60,000 bases of DNA from Liolophura sinensis (Eukaryota; Mollusca; Polyplacophora; Chitonida; Chitonidae). The position numbers and the translations under genes are program-made. Below are positions 12,501 to 24,800 of the stretch, piece by piece. Where the stretch lies: contig NC_088302.1 in the NCBI RefSeq assembly GCF_032854445.1, forward strand, positions 31,095,979-31,155,978. Direction: 5' to 3'. Within the stretch, counting starts at the first letter, position 1. Each line of letters begins with the position of its first letter. Below the pieces are notes generated by a model. The model saw only the letters and a program-made list of their open reading frames with translations. It was not told the DNA's origin and searched no databases.

Positions 12501-15500
12501 GAAACATAAGGGTTTTTTTTTTTTCTTTTTTTCGCTCATTAATGTTGTACAGCGTGGACAAGCCAAAACAAATTGTCCCATTGCTAGTATATTGTATCTG
12601 GGTTCTGAACAATACTGTGGCGGCAAGGATCATTGAATTAGTGAACATAATGAACTGGCTAGACAAAACAGTGGATACATTTGTGGAGTAGTGCATTGTC
12701 TAGGGGATTTCAGATTGCATGAATGTCTGTGTCACTAGGTCAGTTTTAATAACATAATCCATTAATTTTTGATGGTTATTTCCAGGCATTCTGAAAGTGG
12801 TGGCAGTGTTAATACGTCAGTCTCAGCCCAGTCCTGAAGTCACTGAAGTGAAGAAAGTGTTCCTATCTGACCTCACCATTCTGTGCAATAATAACAGAGA
12901 AAATAGAAGGTAAGTCTTGTACACTTGATTCATAGTCTCATTATCTTCTCTCCTAAAAGTTTAACAACCTTTTGTAACAACAAGGGACAAAAGGTGTGGG
13001 TTCAAATCCAGCTCTGGACAGGGGATCTTTAGGCTACATTTCCCCCTTGTCTTACAGCTCATAAAGGAATAAAGAAAATAAACAGTTGATGGTGCTTTTT
13101 GGGCCGTTTGTGCAGTTTTACATTCATTGAAGACCATTTAACTTCTACTTGACATGCTAGTTGGTGATTTACTCCGTACAGAGACTTCCATGAAATAAAA
13201 CCTGTCAAAATCTTCTCCATGTTAGGGCTGCTAATCATTTTCTTGTAGTTTTTCTCTAATTGTAGTAATTCAATAATTGTAGTGAAAATTTCTTAACAGG
13301 ACTGTCTTGCAAATGTCCGTCTGGCAAGAGTGGCTGTTCTCTTTGGCGTACATCTACCCACGTAACCATGAAGAACAGAAGATCACTGACATGGTTATGG
13401 CCTTATTTAGAATGCTGCTGCACCATGCCATCAAGTATGAATTTGGAGGTTGGAGAGTTTGGATCGATACCTTGGCTATTCTACATTCCAAGGTCAGTGG
13501 TCACATTGTCCTCAGATCAGTTCTGAATTGGTACCAAAACCATGTTATCAATACTTTTCTCTTAAATAGTTGTTCTGGAGTATTTTGACTTGTTGTCAGG
13601 TGCATTACAGGATTGGGATAATTAAAGTTTTTTCAAGTTAAACACTGAATATGTTTTAAAGTGAAATGCATTTTTAAAAGTTTGTCAGTAACTTGTTAAG
13701 GTTTGATGGTTTACCCTGGGAACCCTGTTTCTTTCACCATAAACCAGACTTGAGTATGATGACCAATCGAATAAATAAGTAAATGAATAGATGCACTGCA
13801 GTACATTTATTTTGAAGCCCCTTGAACATTTTGGCATAGGTGGCTTATGAGGATTTCCGGATTCACATGTCCAAGATGTACAATCAGTATGAACGACAGC
13901 GTGTGGATCACATCAGCGACCCAGAAGAACGGAGGCAGCACCCCGTCAGTACGATCTCGGGGGTAGGGGATCATGAGGAGAACAGACCCATTCCCCGCAG
14001 CTCTGTCACCATCAGAGAACTCCCTGAGGAATCCGAGGATAACACGGAGAAGGAGGTGGAACCAGGGGTTGGTGTGACCAGCCAAGGGGCCGAGTCACAG
14101 GAGGGTGCGGCCAGAGAAGAGACAGAGCAGGCTAGAGAAGAGGACATAAAGCAAAACATTAACCCTGATGTGGTCGCATTCATGAATGAAGTGGTCGAGG
14201 AAGTTGTCCAAAGAGTTGATGCTAAAATAGCGGAGAAAGGATCAACAGAAAACCCTTGTCCTGAAGACAAGACAGAGGGAACTGAAAGTGAGGTAACGAA
14301 AAACAAAAGCAAAGAAGAGGCAGAAAGTGGGGCAGAGGGTGGAGAAGAAGGCAAGTTAAACATCCCGCTGACCCGTAGCCCCAGCCAGAAGAACCAGGAA
14401 GGGCGACACATCTTCAGCCCTGGTCCGCGGGCCCCTCCCTTCAGGATCCCGGAGTTCAGATGGTCATACCTTCACCAGAAACTTCTCTCAGATCTGCTCT
14501 TTGCCATAGAAACTGACATCCAGGTGTGGAAAAGGTGAGTCAGACCTAGTCAGGTCTGTGTTATACCTCACTAGGTACAGTACTCCATGTCTTTGCCATA
14601 GAGACTGACATCCAGGTGTGGAAAAGGTGAGTCAGACCTAGTCAAGTCTGTGTTATACCTCACTAGGTAAAGTAATTCATGTAAGATCGCATCAATGAAA
14701 TGAACTCAAGAAAAATGCCCTTGGTCAAACCCTTCAGGTCCTATGGCATTGTTGATCTAGAATGATCAGCAAGTGTAGCTACATGTGTATATGGTTGTAA
14801 TACGTACATAGTTTTTGTAAGGGCATTTAAGGTGTATGTGTTAAAAATTACTAATTTAGTAGTAAGTGAAATAAATTTATACATGTATGAACTTGTATTT
14901 GTGGATTAAGTTTAAATTGTTGTTTTGCGAGCAGAGTAAATCTTTTTCAGTGTCAGAGGAGGTTAAAAATAAGACTTGAAAATCACCTAATTTGTAGAAA
15001 ATATGAACTCTCCCAGCAAGTTTTCCTTTTTAAGATATATTTATATAATCAGAAAGCTTTGCGAAATAGGAAATTAAAAGAAAACCTCAAGATTGGACAG
15101 ACTAACAAGGTGGATTTTCAGTTCTATTTTTATTCCATTTTTTGACTCCTTAGTGTCGGCTCACCTGAAAATCACAAAGTAAAATTGTTGTCGTTTATAC
15201 TGTGTTTAGTCATAGCACGAAGACCGTGATAGACTTTGTGAACGCCGGGGAGAACCATGTGTATGTGGTGAATGTAACTCACATGATATCCCAGCTGGCT
15301 GATAACCTCATCACATCCTGTGGGGGACTCCTGCCTTTGCTCGCTGCTGCAACTTCACCTTCGGTAAGCTGTCCATGTATTCAGACAAAATGCCATAGCA
15401 TAGCATATTTTGTAATGTGGTCTTATGCCAAGATGTATTTATTTCCATCTTTCTGCTTTATACTCACACTGCTTTCTGATATTAACATGTCTTTTAGTGT

Positions 15501-18500
15501 ATTTTGTAATGTGGTCTTATGCCAAGAGTGAGTTCAAGTCCAGCTCATGCTGGCTTCCTCTCTGGCCGTACGTGGGAAGGTCTGACAGCAACCTGCGGAT
15601 GGTCGTGGGTTTCCCCCGGGCTCTGCCCGGTTTCCTCCCACCATAATGCTGGCCGCCGTCGTAGAAGTGAAATATTCTTGAGTACGGCGTAAAACACCAA
15701 TCAATCAATCAATCAATCTTATGCCAAGATGTTTTTATTTCCATCTTTCTACTTGATATTCACACTGCTTCCTGATATTAACATGTGTTTACCCCAATAA
15801 AAATGAATTTTGTATATACGACTTAAAGCCTTTTTTTTTATTCAATCAAAATACTTTTGTTATGGAACCTATATTTTTTAAACATTTTTTATTCAGCCTT
15901 AATGTCACACATTCTGCAGAATCCTCATGTACTCTTGCATGTCATAAATAAACCAATAAATTAAATAAATTAAAGCAGCCCGAAGTTTATATAAAGTGTG
16001 TTACGGAACATTTCGTGTATTTGTGTATGTTTCCTCTCCAGGGATATGTGGAGATTCTGTTACAGAACATTTCATGTATTTCTGTATGTTTCTTCTCCAG
16101 GGAGATGTGGAGATTCTGTTACGGAACATTATGTGTATTTGTGTATGTTTTTTCTCCAGGGAGATGTGGAGATTCTGTTACGGAACATTTCGTGTATTTG
16201 TGTATGTTTATTCTCCAGGGATATGTGGAGATTCTGTTACGGAACATTTTGTGTATTTGTGTATGTTTTTTCTCCAGGGAGATGTGGAGATTCTGTTACG
16301 GAACATTTCGTGTATTTGTGTATGTTTCTTCTCCAGGGAGATGTGGAGATTCTGTTATGGAACATTTTGTGTATTTCTGTATGTTTCTTCTTCAGGGAGA
16401 TGTGGAGATTCCGTTATGGAACATTTCGTGTATTTGTGTATGTTTCCTCTCTAGGGAGATGTAGAGGTTCTGTTATGGAACATTTCGTGCATTCTGTTAC
16501 GGAACATTTTGTGTATTTCTGTATATTTCTTCTCCTGGGAGATGTGGAGATTCCGTTATGGAACATTTCGTGTATTTCTGTATGTTTCCTCTCCAGGGAG
16601 ATGTGGAGATTCTGTTACGGAACATTTCGTGTATTTCTGTATGTTTCTTCTCCAGGGAGATGTGGAGATTCTGGAACCCACCCAGGGACTGAGTCTAGAG
16701 CAGGCCGTCTCTATCCTCCAGCGGATCATGAACATGACCGACATCCTTGTCTTTGCTAGCTCCACCAACTTCGCGGAGCTTGAACAAGAGAAAAACATGC
16801 CACCAGGGGGCATTCTCAGGCAGTGCCTTCGTTTAGGTGAGATACATGTAGTCTGACCAGTGTGCTCCAGCTGTGTTTGCATGTACATGTACATGTAACT
16901 TTAAAAGTCAGGAGAAAAAAAACTCTCTAATGAATCTATGACATTGATAAATCAGTTAGAATCAAGCAAAATGTTGCACCTGAAAAATGCTTAACTTTAA
17001 ATGAATTACAGTAGCCTTGTGTATGTGAACAATTTCTTGACTGGATGTCAACATCAATGAAATAGATGAAAAAAAAAAAATGGAATATTTATATATATAT
17101 AGATAAATGTTTCCTTCAGGTGTACATGGCCTTACGATGTTACACTGCTTAATTTAGTATGAATATTCAAAATGAAGTGACTTAACTTGTAGCCTGGACG
17201 TTCAGTTACATATATTACGTGACTTGCTTGTAAGCTTAGGCCTGATTGACCCTTGACATGTTTGGATTTTATAGTTTGTACCCTACATGTATGAGTAACA
17301 GGTGATGTTATTTTTTCTGCCATTGTATGTTATTTTGTAACATGTGTTGTAACTATGTTTTTTCCTTGCACAGTTTGTACGTCAGCTGTGAGGAACTGTC
17401 TGGAGTGCCGGCACAGGTACAACTGTTCAGGGGAGAACTCACCTGTCCCGCCCAGCGGACGTAAAACCTCTCAGGTGTCAGATAGCAGTGAGGATCCAAT
17501 CCAGGCCCTCATTAATGGCACTCAGCCCTCGTCAAAGGTAGGACAGGCACAGGTACGATGTTTTCTTTGTGTTCTTAGGAGTTATGTTAATAGGGCCCCT
17601 CTGAATTACCTCCCTTGAAGTTGCTGTGGATCGATGGTATATCTGAAAATGGCTAATGGTGAATTTAAAAGTTAAAAGCCCCCGTGTCATGTCAATAGTG
17701 GAGAAGGATAGTTATTATGAAATCTGAGACTTAATATACACAAAACCTTTCAAAAAACGGTTTCAGCGACATTCAAGCTGTGTTTTAAAGAAAACTGCGC
17801 AAATGATATTAAATTTGTCAGCTGATTTGGAAAGATCAAGATATACACTATACATTTTCTTTCGCCTCATATAGGAAATTACACAAACCAAGTAACTTCC
17901 ATAATGAATACAAAAGACAGCTAGGGAGAACTCTCTTTGTGGGGTATATTCTACTTTGACTGAGAAAACGTCAACTGATTCAGGGTCTCTTGAGCTCTCC
18001 ATTCTCGATGGCTAATACTATACCCTGCATGCTTTACCAGACAAGCTCACACTTCTTCTTGTTTAATACATCAAAAATTAAGCTGAGTTACTTCATAACC
18101 ACTGTAGTGTGACAAGGGAGGCAATTCAGTGGAGGCCTATTAGCTGATAACCTGAATCTACTGGCCAACCCCTGAGCTTCGCGACCCAAAAATGCAAGGT
18201 GTAGTACTCCAGTCTTTCAGAGTTCATGCTTGCAGTTGGTTGTTGTGCATTAATACTGAGAGAGTGACATTTTAATTAGGCTATCTGCAGTAGGGAGCAA
18301 TATTGATAGATCTTCTTAGTGTCATTACATGTTCAATGATTTGGAAACTGTCTTCGTCAGGTTTAAAAGTGAAATAATTTAATTTAAGTGGGTCCATTTC
18401 TTTGAAATTGGCTACAGCAAACAAGAAATAAAGCGAAACTTATGAGTTACTGTTATTTTTCAGAAATAAAATGATTTAATAAATTCAGTAAATTTTGTCA

Positions 18501-18820
18501 GAATTTTCTGATTTATTTTCATTTTGTGAGGGTGGATGGATTTTACTGATGTAAATGTTGTTTGTGTTAAGGGCTTGTGGCTTGTTTGGCTTAAGGGTTT
18601 GTGAAGTGAAACTTTTTGTTGTTCATATTCCACAAACTTTTCTGCATTTTAACATAGACTTTATTTAGGCATAAGTTGAGAGTGTTATTCGATCTACAGT
18701 TAAAGTAATAATTATTCTAAAACTATATTATATATAAATTATAGCTTGGAATCTCTAATGCTTACTAACCCAGCCAATACTCTATTTATCTCCTTGATCA
18801 AATCATATGCAGTGAACCTC

Positions 18821-18878
<58 letters not shown>

Positions 18879-21800
18879 TAAATTTTTTAAAATAAATATA
18901 TAAAAAGTTGAGGAATTTGTTGTTTTTTCCTTCTGATTTAATAGTTCTCTGTTGTTTTAGATGTTAGTGAAATTGACAAAAAAATTGTAAATTGAAAAAA
19001 AAAACCAAAAAAAAAAAAAACCCCATAAAATATGAAGCCTCTTGATAGTTCTTGTTTGTTGTTTCTACTACCTTGATTCCTCTTTTGTCAGTTTGCATGT
19101 ACCTGTGTATAAGTAGGCAAGTCATCTGATACTTGACATAAAACTATGGTGACAGTGTTGGCTCTAACATGGCTTGACACTAACTAGATTACCGGTATGT
19201 CCAGAGTAGAGTGGTATGAACAAGTTAAAATATATGAGGTTTGTTGCAGTCAAATAACGAGTAAAAAAATGACGGTATTTGATGGCGGTAATGACAATTA
19301 ACTGTGGTGACAGTGTTGGCTCTAACATGGCTTGACACGAACTATATTACCGGTATGTCCAGAGTAGAGAGGTATGAACAGTTAAAAATATATGAGGTTT
19401 GTTGCAGTCAGATAAGGAGTAAAAAAATGACAGTATTTTGATGGGGGTAATGACAGTTAAAGCATTTTATGTTACAGTCTGTGTTATCTATCTGGGCAGA
19501 TTTCATATTCCAGTGTTAATAGCTTGTGGGTTGTATTGTGTGGCTTGCTGTGATAGATGTACATGTGTGGAATGGCTAACTGATTATGGTGTCTGTGAGA
19601 AAATATTTCCATTACAGTGACTTTATAAGTGTTTTATTAGATTATTATAAGTGTTTTTAATAGATGTTCTAGGGTAGAGCCTCACATTTGTTCAGTGGCT
19701 TGTCAACTAAAAGAAGATCGTTTAAGATCAGTACTCGCTAAAACTCTATAGAGATAGGGTTCTTGTTTATGCAAGAAAAAAACATGTTGATATTCCAGGC
19801 ATGAATTCGAAATTGGATTGCAAACTAAAAATTAAGTCCTAAAAAAAAATGGGAGTGTACTTATACATGGAAGTTGCAAAATGTTCGAATTCTCTGAAAT
19901 TGGCTACAGGCAAGGGTGAACTACTTCAGGCGTTTTTAATAGTTTTCTGTAGTGTTTAAACATTGTTAGATAAAGTTAAAAGATATGTTGTAATAGTTGT
20001 ATAAGTTTCTTAATCAAAATGTACTACTGTATGTATTATTTTGCGACTAATACTAAATTAGGCCATAAAATCTTCGCCCTTCAAACTACATGTAACTTTG
20101 CCGAAAACCAATGATGATGCTTATTGATTGAGTTTACAAGTACAGGTTTGAGAACTTTTTTCTTTGGCGTTGCAGAATATAGTAGAAAACCTGGGAGGAC
20201 AGAATTCGCCGATAAAAGACGTGGAGAAGCTGTTACAGGACATGGACATCAACAGACTGAGGGCAGTCGTGTATAGAGATGTGGTAAGTGTGCGTTAGTG
20301 TTAATCTGTGTAGGTGTCTTTCAATTTTAAAATATTTTGGTTCGGGGGAATTATTTATTGTACTTGAAAAAAAATATTACCTAGTCAACTTAGACATGTG
20401 AGGCAGAAACAAAAAAATATCCCCCAAAATACAAAATCATTCAGTCAGAACCCAGCAAACGGGGTAAAGGAAAGATATCTAAACTCTTTATAACGACGTG
20501 ACAGCTCATCAAAACACCTTCAGGATGTCTTTGTTGGAGTACAGGGAGTAAATGTTTAGGGCACAAATGCAATGTTTCTTTTGTGTGTGTACATGCTTTT
20601 TTTTTTAATTTTTTTTTTGTTTTGATGGCTGTCATAGTCTTTTTTGATGTACACTTTTACTTTTGACTGAAAGCTGCTACCGTTGACTCCCATTAAGGTA
20701 AGGCACTTTTGTGAAATTTAATTTCTGTTCAAAAATAACATTTCCAAAGCATTAAAACACAAATACTGCAGCTAACAAATTTGTTAACAATTCTTTATAA
20801 ACAATTCTAACAGGGGCAACGTGTTATAAAAATGTTTTATTGTGTTTAATATGAATATTACTTGAAAGTTAATTATCAAGGATGAAGTGGCGAGTCATTT
20901 CAAAGCATATTTTTATGCAGCGTTGACTCTGAACATCTGTAAGTTCTGACATTTTTAACTTTTGATGGGTATAAAGCATCTTTTTATAAATAATGCCAGT
21001 TGTATGATCACAAAGTGTTAAAGATTTGTTTAAGCAGAATATTAAACAGCTATACATGGTAAAGATAAAATAAACATCGTGAGTAACCAGTCAGAAAGAT
21101 CTCCATGAGCATATGTATTCCATGCTAAACTGGATAGCTTTTTGTGATACCTTTCCAGAAATATGAATGATGTTGTCATGTTACCTGTTTTTTTTCATAG
21201 ACATAGTATTTGTACATCATTCTTGCTTCCTTATTTTTCATCTCATGTTTAGAGTGTTCTCTCATGTACATGCATATTCATGTCTCTTTCAACACTAACC
21301 TAATTCTTAAATCTTTTTATCTGTAATGAGCAGCTCTGTAAGTCATATCTATCTGTTGGTCGGTCACTCACTCACTCTGTCTGTTGGTCATTCAGTAAAA
21401 TTTTTGATATCCTGTATGTTGACATGCGCAATTCAGATAATGCGAGACCTGAGTGCAAGATGTATTGATTTTTTTGCAGGATGTTGCAGCTATTCCAAAT
21501 TTGAGCTAGTTGTGTTTTGATAATACAGTGCATTTATTCCTTATCATAAATTCAGTTTATATTCAGACTAGATGTACCCGTACACCATGTGAACTAGTGA
21601 TAAGGGTGAGAATTCTGCCATATCACCCCAGTATCGGGATAAATTTGTGTTCCTGGTTGTTAGATGAAGGAACAAGTGGTTGGCATTCATAGCATCACAG
21701 TCTTTCAGCCATATTTTGTAGAGAACATGTGTTAGAACCAGGAAAGAGCTATCGCTATGGCTTTTTACATGAGAGTGATAAAATCTAAAATCAGAACATA

Positions 21801-24800
21801 AACAAAACATATGCTTTCTAAACTACCTAAAAAGGTGGAAATTCATGCTTGTTAATTTGAATTTGATTATTTTCACCTCTTCCATCTTTTACTTATGTTG
21901 TATTTACAGTGCATTATTTCTTTTTCTTGTTTTCTTTTGTGTTCTTTTCATTGTCTTTATTTCTTGCCTTCTTTCTTTGTTTCTTTTTTTTCTTCTTCTT
22001 TCCCCTGGCTGTGTTTCTCATCATGCTTTTGATTTTTGATGTAACTTAAGTCTGGTTGCCACCCTGGCTGCACTACAGGCACACAGTGCATACTGTCATA
22101 CTCATATCGCCATTTTTTTTGACAGTCACAGGCGCTCTCTCTCTCTCTTTCTCTCTCTCTGCTGAAGGCGTGTTTGGCTGAGTTGGTTAGCATGGCAGTG
22201 TTGCACAATGACCCAGGAGCCTCTTACCAATGTGGTCGCCATGAAATTCTTTTTGTGAATCTTGTTTTCTACTGTAAGGTTTATCTGTGCTATATTCAGT
22301 CAGGGTGATCTTTTTTTGCATAGCAAGCATAACATTGGTAATTTTTTTCCACCTCTTTCCCTTACCTCTGATCTTCCTTATTCTTGTTTCATTGAGATGC
22401 AGCACATTTTACTGTATTCCTCTTCACAGTTCTTGCACCACTTTTTGTGACAGCCTGTGATAGTTTCATCTTGGCATCATTTTCTCGGCAAGCTGAATCT
22501 GATCATCATAACCTTTTTAATAAAAATAAATGCCAAGACTTATCTCCTTTGATCTTCGATCTTTTCTTTGTTTACACCAGGAGGAGACAAAACAGGCACA
22601 GTTCCTTGCAGTAGCCATTGTCTACTTCTGCTCCGTATTGATGGTTTCCAAGTACAGGGACATACTGGAGCCCCCTACCCCAACAGGCACCCCGACAGCT
22701 GCCCCTAACCGTCGCAGTCTGCAGTCTCCATCCACACGCAATAGTCTAGGTGAGATTGCTGGATTTATTTATTTCATTGGAAAAGCTGTAGTCCTATTTA
22801 CTGAAGTAAAGTTGTTAAATTGAAGTCTCAGTCATTTTCCCTCATACACATGTTTTTCATTTTGCTGAACTTAAGTTCCAAATTTAAATGCTGACACTCT
22901 TTCTTTAATCATTTATTGTAATAATCATCATTGTATTTATCATTTAATGTGGAAATATTAAATATGCAGTCAAGGCAGACTCTTAGACCTAAGATCTATT
23001 TGGTTGGATGTCCAACATATGATGTATTTGAACTTTTATGTTAAAAGCCCCCCCAAACTGTATTTAGTCATCCAAAAAAAAAAAAAGTACTACACTGCTC
23101 CCATGAAATAATGTGCTCATCCGGACCCAAAAGATTTCATATCGTGTTATAATCAAATCAGCGCAAAAAAAAAAAAAATCCTGACAAGGGAGATAATTTG
23201 TAATGGCTGGAATAAGCAGAATTCTGAATGTGACTGACAACAGTTGTACGGTATGATACAAAATGTACACAAGAATTTCAAGTAATTTCATGGTGATTCC
23301 GCCATTCAGTGTTCTCGTAAATGTACTGTTAACTAAATAAAAGATTTTAGGTTAAGAAAATAAAAGTAAACTCGGAGTCCACAGCAGCATCATATGTGGA
23401 GGGCTTTAATAGCACCCAAAAAGCGTGAAGGGAAGCAATTCAGCTGAAATCAAATTTGTTGCTAGACTCCTGCTTGAGCATGTCTCATTGTTTACCCATG
23501 TACAGTAGGATTACGATTCTCAGCACAGTTTTTATTTGTCAGATGACAAATTTACATTATACACTCAAATCTGTTCAAAATTGCTGCCTAAAGATGTACT
23601 CGTGACAACAGTTTTGCCCTTTTTTCCGTGAACATTTTGATACTGGTACCCAAAAAAAAATAAATGGCGGACACGACACCATTGCGTTAATTTTGATTTC
23701 ACGGTAAGTCGATCCACATAAATTCAAGGGAACAGTGTACATGTATACCCTGATTCTGAAAGGCAAACAACTAACACACTCTTGGCAAGCTTCCAGTCTT
23801 CCACTACCATTCTACTACCGTTCGTCTGCAGTAACCAGAGTTATTGAAGTCAATTGATACAGCTGTTACTTTTAAATACATGTACATATTTAGTGGAGGG
23901 AAATACTTTTCACAAAGTGTCATGTCGTGTTATGGTGCATGTGGTTGTGATGGTACAGGTGTGTAGTTATACATACACATATTACTGATTTGGTAGATTT
24001 GTGTGGTTATTGTTAAAATGAGTTCGGATAATGAAGATTATGTGAGATTAGGATTCATCTTGATTTTTGTTTATGACAAAAGAAATTTATTTGTGTACTA
24101 CTGCTGTTGTGGAGTTACGCTCATTTGTACCATATTGCTCTTGGATTCACCTTGAAGACAAAGGAAGCTGAATGAACTGATATTGTATTTTTGACTGATG
24201 GTGTATGCCTTACATTATATTTCACCTGGATAGTCAAAAACTTCCCAACTCCTCTGGAGATACCGTCTGAGGAGTTGGTTCGTAACGGGACTGGTGATAG
24301 TACAGCGTCGGTGGGGAGTGAGTCGAATACCCCTGGGACAGGGCTGGTGATAGCTGGGGGAGAAGGCGAGGGCAGCATCCTCTCCCATATGGCATCCAGT
24401 TGTCTGACAGACCCAGGTGGGGCCGTGCCCTTCATTAACAGCTCAGGTGTGCCTCAGTGTTGTCTCACCTGTTGTAGTAGTGTCACTGCAGAGGACAGTG
24501 ATTGGTTGCTGAGTAATGTTTTTATGGATGTGACAGCGTCTTGTGAATCACTTTTTTTTCTTGATTGATTTTTTGATTGCTATAATTTTTAGCCAATTTT
24601 TGTTTTCATGTACTTTTGCTTTATCCACTTGTGTATGTATTTACAGTGCATAGATTAGTTTTTCTTACATGTTATTGTTTTCAGTTTTTATCGGTGTGCC
24701 TTTTGTCTTAAAATCTATCCATGTATTAGCTTTTTAATGTAATTCTTCCAGCTTTTTCATCTCGTAGATGTTGTATGTGTTACACAATATTTCATTTACA

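Larger units (their letters stand above)
17538..20175. other. 2.6-kb intron
   Basis: This intron contains a (TA)n run and a 158-bp duplication, listed separately. The rest is AT-rich with A/T runs near 18990-19020. No further exon or element could be recognised. Confidence 0.6.

Noticed and set aside
13971-14411. 146-codon minus-strand frame
   Set aside because: It is a shadow of exon 18, where Glu-rich codons read backwards as Ser/Leu-rich.
15996-16759. 253-codon frame and its shifted partners, repeating [12 protein letters not shown]
   Set aside because: This is the 59-bp array read across. Only the last part enters exon 20, and the long frame ends out of phase with it. It is kept as a splicing finding and not as a gene.
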